Below are positions 41,303-50,627 of a stretch of 64,000 nt of DNA, piece after piece. Numbering within the stretch: the first letter of the stretch is position 1; the number at the start of each line of letters is the position of its first letter. Below the pieces are notes generated by a model. The model had not been told where the DNA came from, did no database searches, and was given only the letters and a program-made list of their open reading frames with translations. Origin of the DNA: Chrysoperla carnea (lineage: Eukaryota; Arthropoda; Insecta; Neuroptera; Chrysopidae); NCBI RefSeq assembly GCF_905475395.1, contig NC_058338.1, positions 2,295,001-2,359,000 on the forward strand, written 5' to 3'. The translations under genes were made by a program, and so were the position numbers.

Positions 41303-41848
41303 TAGAAGTTTTCAGTAGTTCCAATTTAGTATTGAAATGTATTGAAACGATAATAAAATCCTATTTTTAGATTTTCCTTATTCTTTTATCAAATTCGATA
41401 ATTTGTCCTTCATTTGTAACTTTTATCGTGCTGGCTGGCTACTGATGAAAAATTTGTATAGAAATTAATGTACCGCTAATATAAAAATATTAATTTTTAG
41501 TATTTTTTAGTTTCTTATGCAATTTGTAAATCATATCTGTAATGAAAATTGCCTATATATAAAAAAAAAATAAACTAGAAGTTTTCAGTAGTTCCAATTT
41601 AGTATTGAAATGTATTGAAACGAGAATAAAATCTTATTTATTATTTGTCTATCCTATTTTTAGATTTTCCTTATATTCTTTTATCAAATTCGATAATTTG
41701 TACTTCATTTATAACTTTTATCGTACTGGCTTGAAAAATTTGTATAGAAATGTACCGCTAATATAAAAAATATTAATTTTTTATATTGTTTCTTATGCAA
41801 TTTGTAAATCGTATCTGTAATGAAAATTGCCTATATATAAAAAAGAAA
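41303..41848. repeat. Tandem duplication, 273-bp unit, two copies
   Basis: TAGAAGTTTTCAGTAGTTCC starts at 41303 and again at 41576. Both copies run through ATTCGATAATTTGT, TGTACCGCTAATATAAAAA, TTTCTTATGCAATTTGTAAA and end in TTGCCTATATATAAAAA. Differences are small indels (for example a 24-bp TTATTTGTC insertion in copy 2). Non-coding. Confidence 0.92.
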
Positions 41849-42652
41849 GTACATTTTTGTATTAATCATCTAGTATTTCTATAGCTTGTTTTGAGCCACT
41901 TATTATAAATAAATAATATAATTACATAAAAATATAGACAATATTTAATAACTGGTATTAAACTATGAAGGGGAAATATAACTCTAGTTTTTGAGTTCTG
42001 CTGCTCAAGAGTTTTTGTTGTTGTTGAACTGAATGATTGAATTGATATGTTTTTTTTTTTTAATATTGAGTTTGATTTCTTCTTGTTTTTGAATTTAAAT
42101 AATGAATATAATGAAATAAATTCGAGTATTTTATTTACAGAATAAGTACCTATTTCAGTATCTGTACGTTTGCATCCGTATAGATAGGAGCTCCGCGATC
42201 TTAGCACCTCATGTGCGGAATTTCGATTGACCAATTATACCATCTGAAAGGTCAGAAATTGGTCATAAAAGGTCAGTTGGTCTCATTAATTGGTCAGCAT
42301 CAGAAAATTTTTTATTAAAGATTAAAGTTTTTCAAGGTCAATTAATAAGTTTAGCACCTCATTCGCAGAAAAAATAAAAAACTCCACCTATGCGCGATCC
42401 GGAAGCATTCGCTGATAATTGGTCAGCTAATATAAATAATTGGTCAGTTTAATTTAATATTAAAAAAAATTAAAAAAGTTGTCTCTGTCGTAACGCGCAT
42501 GCTTTGAGCCGGATGGTTTTATCAGGGCAGTGAGTACTTACGCACAGCTCTTCACTATAAACCAGACAGAGTAGGGGAAATATTTTTTTTATAATTTTTT
42601 ACTTTTAAAAAAATGAATTTTTCCTTTTATTTAAATTTTTCACTCTTTTTAT

Positions 42653-43174
42653 ACCATGTATATATGAAATATACATAGTATATTAAGTTTAGTCCCAAGT
42701 TTGTAACGCTTAAAAATAATGATGTTAGTATAAAAATTTTGTCATAGGTGTTCGTAAAATCACCTAATTAGTCCATTTCCGGTTGTCCGTCCGTCCATCC
42801 GTCCGTCTGTGGACACGATAACTCAAAAACGAAAAAAGATATCGAGCTGAAATTTTTACAGCGTACTCAGGACGTAAAAAGTGAGGTCAAGTTCGTAAAT
42901 GAGCATCATAGGTGAATTGGGTCTTGGGTCCGTAGGACCCATCTTGTAAACCGTTAGAGATAGAACAAAAGTTTAAATGTAAAATTTTTTTTCATAAACA
43001 TCACTGTTTACTCGTGAGGGCGCCAATTAGGCGGAAATTTTATAATATGTACTATACTTGATTATCAGTTATGTATGTGTCACATGTTTGTATGTGTAAT
43101 GTGATAAATAAATCAACACTGACTATGCATGGTATTTCAACAATTAACTCAGTCAATTGTTTGTTTTCACTTGT
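42653..43174 (+). repeat. CCGTCC/CACTTGT dispersed repeat, full-length-looking copy nested in foldback 2
   Basis: 522 bp from ACCATGTATATATGAAATAT to TTGTTTTCACTTGT, collinear with 61474-61984. Contains CCGTCCGTCCATCCGTCC, ACACGATAACTCAAAAACG, GGTCTTGGGTCCGTAGG, GTAAACCGTTAGAGATAG, GAGGGCGCCAATTAGGCGG. No ORF and no terminal inverted repeats. Confidence 0.88.
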
Positions 43175-43853
43175 ATTATATATATTTGTACATATGTCAC
43201 CTATAAAAAATTTGAATGAATAATAATAATGGTTATTTTATATAGTAAAAAATCAATTTTCGGGATAACGTTTTCAAATTAATATAAATAAATAAATATC
43301 GTTATATATTTTAAATTTTGTTTTATTTTATTCAATCCCATTTTTCCTTTCAGAACAAAATTATTAATTAACTAATTAATTTTTTTTTAGTAAAGGTACA
43401 AACAAATTCTTATAAAATATAGGTGAGATAAAGAAGTTGGATTGTAAATACGTAATATTCTTTTTGGATTTTCATTTTATTTTTGTGTGGTATTTGGTTT
43501 GTAAAAAAAAGTTGATGCAAAAAAATTTTTTTAAGATGAAATTAATTATATGGAATTATGTGCAAGTAATTCGTAAATAGTTTTTATGTATTTTGATTTC
43601 ATTTAAATAAAGTTGAAAACTCAAACCCTGTTTTTATTTTATTTTTCCCCATCTCTCTGTAGCTATACAATATTATTTCAGTTAAAAATAGGTAAGTATT
43701 TCGAACTTCACGATAGGTAAGTATTTCAAACTTCGTTTGGCATTTTTTTTTGTAATAATACTACTCAAAATTTTCCGAAAATGAGTTTTACCTTTTGTTA
43801 TAATTTAAGAAAGTCGAAAATATCAATATAATTATTTATTAATACGAATAACA

Positions 43854-43930
43854 GAGCCCTAATGGTATAATGGTTAGCGTATCTGACTTCGAATAAATAC
43901 TCCCTTGGTTCGAAACTAGGTGAGGACATA
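43854..43930 (+). other. tRNA-like sequence (degenerate tRNA or SINE head)
   Basis: GAGCCCTAATGGTATAATGG, TTAGCGTATCTGACTTCGAA, then CTTGGTTCGAAACTAGG. The first part resembles an A box and the anticodon region of a tRNA with TCG in the loop; GGTTCGAAAC is a good B box and the T-arm (CTTGG/CTAGG) pairs. The acceptor and anticodon stems pair poorly, so it is not a functional tRNA. It may be a tRNA pseudogene or the 5' end of a tRNA-derived SINE. Confidence 0.35.
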
Positions 43931-44080
43931 TATTAAAAAAAAGTGCATTAAATCTTTTAAGCAAAATCTGATTTTTATTTTCATTTTTTTTCAAATTTCC
44001 ACCACAGCATGTTTGCCTAGTAAATGATGAAAAAATTATTATTTTTTCGTTCAAAAACTTCAATTTTTTTCACATTTCTA

Positions 44081-44312
44081 CTAGGAGAACATCAAGGACG
44101 GGCGGAATAAGTAGTACCTGATAGCAAGGTAATTGTTGTCACCTCGTAAGTCAGAAAGTTAGTGGTCTGCACACCCGTGTTTGGTGAGTGTGACCTCTAG
44201 TGGGCAGACCAATAACTTTCTGCCAAAATAAAATTTTAGACTTTCGGGGTGAAAACACTTACTCACCTTTCTCCTTATCAGGAACTACTAATTCCCACTT
44301 ATGTTCTCCTAG
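44081..44312. mobile_element. 232-bp mariner-type MITE with TA target duplication
   Basis: Starts CTAGGAGAACATCAAGGACG and ends CACTTATGTTCTCCTAG; the outer 12 bp are perfect inverted repeats, and inner blocks (CAGAAAGTTAGTGGTCTGC versus GCAGACCAATAACTTTCTG) also pair. TA at 44079-44080 and at 44313-44314 is the expected duplication for a Tc1/mariner MITE. Nested inside foldback 2. Confidence 0.85.
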
Positions 44313-44601
44313 TACAAATGTTGAAAAAATTGAAAATTTTTTCGAAATTATATTATTTTTTGAATATAAAATTAAACTGACCAATTAATTATTTATGTTA
44401 GCTAGCTGACCAATTATCAGCGAATGCTTCCCGATCGCGCATAGGTGGAGTTTTTTCAATCTTTAATAAAAAATTTTCTGATGCTGACCAATTAATGAGA
44501 CCAACTGACCTTTTATGACCAATTTCTGACCTTTCAGATGGTATAATTGGTCAATCGAAATTCCGCACATGAGGTGCTAAGATCGCGGAGCTATAGATAG
44601 G

Positions 44602-45560
44602 TACTTAGGTAATGATAACTACCTACTAGTAGACCAGGAATATGTAGTGAAGTGAAGTGAAAAGTGTTTAGTGTACGAATACATACCTGGTGCAAGGTGT
44701 CCAAACAACTGGGCATTTTTACTCGATTACAGAAGGCTAATGTTTTCATCGAACGAACGGAGGATTTACAGAGCTGTTCTATAATTGACCGTAGAATCCT
44801 GAACTTTCAGAATAAGCTCAAGACGATTTCGACTATAAGGTGTTTTAGGCAATACTCTATATAATCCGACAAATTCGACAGTTCGACACTGCCCTGTAAA
44901 ACGTTTCCCGGATTATTTGATACCTAACATAGTATCATTAAAATAAAATTTGTTTTTAGTTCATGACTTAACATCTTAGGACACCATTTTCAATTTAATG
45001 TGACGTCATATAGCCTTTAACCAGCGCACGATCAAGACGCTTTTAACGATACTTAATATGTCAAACTATGTCGAGTTAAAAAAAAAGAACTTTATTGATA
45101 GATTTCTATTATCGATTGTGCTAATTTTTAAGACTGCCTACGACCGCGTATAATTTCTGAATCCGACTCTGCCTTGGTCCGTACAGTACACATACTTCGG
45201 CTTCGGTTGAATCTAATAAAACTCTATATTATATTACGGTAGTCAGTCTATATAGTTGATAGGTAGGTAGCTAAGTATTTAAGTAGGTACTTTAAAGCAC
45301 TCTTAAATGTTATACGATTGAGCGTTTAACTATTACGATTGCTTTGGTGTTCGCTCTGCAGTGCTATCAAATGGTTGAAAACGATTGTTATCAGAGGTTT
45401 ATGATGTAATTTGTTTTAAGTAGACACTTATTATTGGTATTTAGTACAGACGATTGTTGTTTCTCTTTTTTTTTTTTTAACTTTTCGATAGTAAGCTTCT
45501 TGAGTTCATTCCACAAAAATCGAAATAATAGATTTAATGTTCAAACATTAAATTAATTAT
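44602..45560. other. Intergenic, no recognised feature
   Basis: No ORF of interest and no repeat match noticed elsewhere in the window. Confidence 0.4.
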
Positions 45561-45650
45561 TTAGTACTAATCAAATCTCCGATAATCAAGCGAAATAATA
45601 TACTAACACTATTTCTCATATGTTTGATCGCCTAAAGATATCAAATTTAA

Positions 45651-45724
45651 TGGTGGAAGCAACGGGAAATATAAATAATATACTGAGTAATAATTTATAA
45701 CTAAACTTCTCGTCGCTTCCACCA
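45651..45724 (+). repeat. 74-bp hairpin repeat, copy 1
   Basis: TGGTGGAAGCAACGGGAAAT at the left pairs with CTTCTCGTCGCTTCCACCA at the right; loop about 30 nt. Flanks about 80 bp each side also match the copy at 60737-60809 (for example TGTTTGATCGCCTAAAGATA on the left). Confidence 0.88.
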
Positions 45725-46514
45725 TAAATTACATGAAAAATTCGATAAATTTAACATAAAATCAAAAAAATAGTTTTCTGTAAATTCGCCATGAACAAAA
45801 CCTGGATTTAAATAAAAAAAAAAACCATGAAATCAATAAAATCGTCCATTATCGGGATAAAAATTTTTTCTTTTCTCGATATTTCCCCCAAGTGTAGTCT
45901 AGCCAATGAATAACAATAATTTCTATTAATTAATAGAAAGTTATTGATATAATATTTTACGGGTCATATTCGTCACAGTTCGTTAAGTTTAGTTTTTTTT
46001 TTAGTATATTTGTTTATTTATACCATTTATTTGATTGAAGATTGAAGATTTAAGTATTTTTATGAGTCTACTTAAAATAAGTACACTTTTTTAAAGAGTT
46101 TTTTTGTATTGCAATTTTAAAATAATTTGTTTATTTTCAAGTTTGAAATCAAGAATATTTAACAACAATAACAACTTCACTTGATTCAATTGCGGTTTTC
46201 TTTTTTACAAACATGTAAATAACACCGGATACCTATTGAAAGCCGATGATTAACTTCTTTGTGGAAGCTCCGTTATGATTTTGCCATTGAACGATAAAGT
46301 TTTTGAGGTGTTGACTAAAGAAAGTCTTTTGGAATATATTACCCCTGTATACGATTTTCGTTTATATTTCTGAAAACAATCGTCTTATCGGCAAATAAAC
46401 TCGATTTTTATATTTTTTTTTTTGGTAAAAAAACTATTCAAATTGATTTTTATTTAAAGATAGGCAACTTGTATGACGTTTATGTAATAAAATTATATAC
46501 AAATATCAAAAAAG

Positions 46515-46660
46515 CATCAAAAACAAAAATTTTTGACGCTTTTTTGAATGTTTTCTTTTTGGAAAACGCCGTAAGGTAATGCTTTTTTTTGCATAAACCG
46601 AATCTGTGATAAATTGTCTTCATGATGAAGACTTTTTTGAAGCTTATTCACGGATTAATT
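46515..46660 (-). repeat. Inverted copy of the intron-4 dispersed repeat
   Basis: GTTTTCTTTTTGGAAAACGC, CGTAAGGTAATGC, GCATAAACCGAATCTGTG and AAGACTTTTTTGAAGCTTAT are the reverse complement, in reverse order, of the tract at 10400-10560. Confidence 0.65.
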
Positions 46661-47599
46661 TAGGGATCCTATTTTTTTTTTTTTAAATATTAGTGAATAA
46701 AAGCGTTTTTTCCCTTCCTTTCAACTAGAACCCACCCCAGGATACCAACATACGGGTATTATATACAGTGAAAGGTAGGTACTTATCCTACATATTGCAT
46801 ACCTAGAATTTATTATAAAATACCAAACTCAATTTGTTCTTTTTATATCGATGTACTGAATTGAGTGTAAGTAGAAAAAGATAGTGATATCACTGTATTA
46901 AAACGAATATCCTTTTTTATTTACAATTAGTTTATAAATAGTGTATAAACACTTAGGGTATAAAAAGAACATATTTTGTATAGAATGATTTCAAAGAAAA
47001 TTTCCACTCTTATCTTTCGAAAACCAAATAGAATTTCAAGAAAATGCAAAATCCATTTTAGACGATAGAGAAATTTATAAGGAAGAATCTCACCAAATTT
47101 CAAAGAAATCGGTCGAGTAGATATTGAGATATTATGTTAACCACTTCCAAAAATATAGTTTTAAGTTTGAGAGACAATTCCGGCAGAGTAACTCGGATAA
47201 TAATATTACTCACTTTGGATTAATCAACGATCCCAGATCCGCATACATTGACCCTTCTTCTAGTTCACATACAATGTCTAGCATAGTTATTTCTGCAGAA
47301 GCTCGCAGTACAGAGCGATCAATTTAAACTTCGGTACCAGTAAATTTGCTGTATCTCCGAAAATAATTCTAATTTTGAAAAATCCGTTTAAGGACATATT
47401 CTTAAGAAGCCCAAACTTTTAAAAATATGCAAATTTCATCAAATTTCTAGAACAAAATACTGACAAAAAAACGAATCTGTATAATCATAATAAAACAAAA
47501 GAGGGGTACCGCAAGTGGATCCCTAGCATCTAGACCAAGAGTCCTCTGAGAGCCCCCCTTGAGAACGACCAATCACCCGAAAACGAGACGTCATCGGGT

Positions 47600-48060
47600 A
47601 GGAGGAGCTATTAAAATAGGATGAAGCTAAAGGATTTTGTCGAGGCCAGATTCCATACAGAAAGCCCACAGCTTCTCCTTCGGGATCTCTCCCAGGATAG
47701 ATGAATCCATAGTTTCGGACTCGAACATTCTAAATCTAACGCCCTGCAAATTGTAAATAACATGTGTGGAGGTTTCGTCATTCTCCACACAGGTTGTCAA
47801 GTAGGATCATTAGAGATCCCCATGTGATGAAGGTGGTAGTTCAATCGACAGTGTCATGGTGGTAATCGAAGAGTCCCACCACCTTTCTCAACTCTGCTCT
47901 AGTAATTTTGAGACGAGCACAGTTGAATGGCCTAGCTGTGGTTATAGAAAGTTTGGCCTGTCACACGCCCTCAGCAAATTTCCAGGAATCAACATAGGCT
48001 TGTCGTAGTCATTCTTTGATTCGGTAAATTACAGAGCATATCTTGCTATGGAAATAATCA
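47600..48060 (-). mobile_element. Degraded Jockey/R1-like retrotransposon fragment
   Basis: Minus strand: YRIKE, stop, LRQAYVDSWKFAEGV, then AKLSITTARPFNCARLKITR and AELRKVVGLFDYHHDTVD. In a second frame HHMGISNDPTCQPVWRM resembles the element's zinc-knuckle region. Same family as 19440-19745. Many stops and frameshifts. Confidence 0.65.
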
Positions 48061-50373
48061 TCCTGTATAGCCACATATAATATAGTGTGTTAAAAGGACA
48101 AATATCATATTCAAGTATCCTCCTGCCTGCTGTTTGGTGCAACATTGTAAGCGCACAGCACAGCACAGCACACATATATCTACACAAAGAGCGTGCTCTT
48201 ATATTACGTATAGGCCCTCTTGAAATAGCGTCGCCTCATTGGATGCGTCCTTCATACCTAAGTAGGAGGGATTCCATTATATATGTGCCCTTATGTGTGC
48301 ACAATTATATGAATATTAGTTTTATACAGAGCAAACCAGTGTACCATCGTACCAGAGTACCCACCAACCATATATTACCTACCAGGAGATAGTGCCATCG
48401 CGACCAAGCGAAACCACAAATATCACTACCGACGCCGCATACGTTTTTTTTTTTGCTTGTAGAGAGTAAAAAAATATGGAAGAGCAAATTTTCGCCTTAA
48501 AAAATAACCAGAAATGAAAATTTGTTTTCGTTTGGCGAAGTTTACAATCCTATAGTGCGTGTGTGTGTCTATTTGTCTTTCGTACAATTTGAAATTATCG
48601 AAACTGATAGAGAAAAAAGGAACTTAAGTCTCGTTTTTGTACCTCGGAGAAGGTTGATTAATTTTTTGAGTGTTACCTAAAAAACCGAATTAGTTACGTA
48701 GATAATATGTTGATAATAAGGAATGGCAAAACAAGAGTTTTTGGTCTAAAGGACGTTGGAAAACGATAGACCCACCTGAGGGTTGCAAATTGGAAAAGGA
48801 TTGAAATTCTAAAGAAATTGTATCTCAGTCTATTTTAGAATTATTTTGACAATCGGAAGTTCCAAAGAAAATACTGGCAGAAGGGATGCAAAGGGCCGAG
48901 TATATAGAATGCCCGAGCGCACGAGGGAGCATACTATCTCCGGCCTTGGGTCTGGATTATCTTTGCACTCCTTAGAGCAGGTCTATCGTTTTCCCATGCC
49001 TGATTCTAGCATAGAATTCGACCATTAAACAAGGCAGGGCCAAAAACTTTGTAGGTGTTTCGAAAAATGTGTTTTTTCATATTCTAGCCACACGGGAACC
49101 TTGGCACGTTTTCCTTTTTGCAGTCAAAGTTACAGAAATACTTCTACAACCCCACTTCGAGATAGAAGGGAGAAAATTAAGCATCGCTTATCATTTTTAT
49201 GAGAAAACGAACGAATTAGATATGCAGTTCCTTTTCGAGTATTTAGCGCAAAATTCTTCACTGAAATTTGTTTCAGTTTTATACAGGTTTATTATTGAGA
49301 TGCACGATATACTTTGTGGCAATCAGTTTTCTGCCTGTACTGTCCAAGTATAGAACTTGACCTTTTAAATACGCCAATAATAATCACAATCAAATTTTAT
49401 AACACTGGAAACTCTCACACAAAAATAAAAGGTATCATGAAATCTACTTTCAAGTATAAACAAAATTTTTGCAACATTTAAATCGTGCACTCAAAAATGA
49501 TGACACACTCCAAAAAAAACAAAAAACAAAACAAAGAATTTGAGTACCACACTTGATTGTAAACCTCTTCAGGGGTAATCGAAAAAAAAAAAAATCAATC
49601 AAATATAAAACCACACAAGAGATAGCTAGAGCCGAGCATCGTCCAAAGTGATCTTTTCCTGAATGAACGCAACAAAAAAACATTAATGAATACATCACAT
49701 ACCGACCATCGGAATGTTTTTTTACACAGAAAAAAATTGTGTGTATTTGTGTGTGGTTTACTTCAAATCATTTTTTTTTTTTTTGATGATGTGAAATAAC
49801 GTAATAACTCCTCCCACCACACTTTAATGATGTTAATGATTGAAAGGCGTTTACATTGATATAACACAATGTATGTTACATAGCACAGTCGAAGTTTAAG
49901 CTCCTCCCCTTTTTTTAATACAAGATAGAGATATATATTTGAATAAAGATAGATTTATACGTTTTCCTAGATAATCCATCCTTGTGTAGTTGAGATGGAT
50001 AGTGAATAAAGATAGATTTATATGAATTGATATATTTTTTATCCTTTTTTTTGTGTGTATTGAGTGTGGTATGTTATATTATGTGTATAGAATTGAACAT
50101 GTTCTCCAGTAACAATATTTGTTTCGATGACAAGTGGCATGTACCTACTTTTATAGTACGTACTCCAGAAGTAAACTTATACTCCGTGTGATGAGAGTTA
50201 AGCGCTCTTATAATCCAGAAAGAGTAGAAAAGGAGAGTTCTTCTTTACTTACCGTACTTCAAAATCAGAGTGTAGAAGTACAGTATACCACTTTTAAGCA
50301 CACTTTAATTCTTGTTGTTGTCGATAAACCGCTCAAACTCGTGAATGTTATTTGATTTATTTATATAGAGAAC

Positions 50374-50404
<31 letters not shown>

Positions 50405-50627
50405 AACTAAGGTGGTAGTTCGAAACGTTTTTTTTTTTTTTTAACCTGAATGGTATTCGTTTAAATTGATATTGACCGACGGACTGACCGCGTAATTGAT
50501 TTATTTTTTTGTTTGTTTTTGTTTTTGAGAGTGGTGTGCGATTATGGAGTGAGAGAAACTTTGAGGTGGTTTTCGGTCGTTTTTTTTGTTTTTTGATATA
50601 TAATTTTTTTTATTTTTTGGACTCTAA
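48061..50627. promoter_or_regulatory. scro upstream region
   Basis: 2.6 kb before the scro start with no coding signal. Contains GTGTGTGT tracts near 48558, an ATT microsatellite at 50374-50403 and a T-run at 50430-50441. The 5' UTR and promoter of scro should lie in its right part, but no specific element can be named. Confidence 0.4.
50374..50403. repeat. (ATT)n microsatellite upstream of scro
   Basis: About ten ATT units. Confidence 0.9.

Larger units (their letters stand above)
42189..44592. mobile_element. Second foldback-type element, 2.4 kb, with perfect 9-bp target duplication
   Basis: Terminal inverted repeats of about 265 bp: left AGCTCCGCGATCTTAGCACC at 42189 onward, right its complement ending at 44592. 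Both arms carry GACCAATTATACCATCTGAA, TCAGTTGGTCTCATTAATTG, CTCCACCTATGCGCGATC and AATTGGTCAGCTA blocks in mirror order. ATAGATAGG at 42180-42188 and again at 44593-44601 is an exact 9-bp target duplication. No transposase is visible. The interior has been colonised by a CCGTCC-family copy (42653-43174), a TA-flanked MITE (44081-44312) and a tRNA-like tract. The arms differ at a few bases, so it is older than the 937-4528 element. Confidence 0.9.

Noticed and set aside
41866-42234. 122-codon minus-strand frame
   Set aside because: Crosses the left end of foldback 2 and has composition typical of AT-rich non-coding DNA; no motif.
43839-44063. 74-codon minus-strand frame in foldback 2
   Set aside because: Overlaps the tRNA-like tract and the edge of a MITE; no transposase motif.
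47124-47327. 67-codon plus-strand frame upstream of scro
   Set aside because: No family resemblance, no splice partner, surrounded by repeats.
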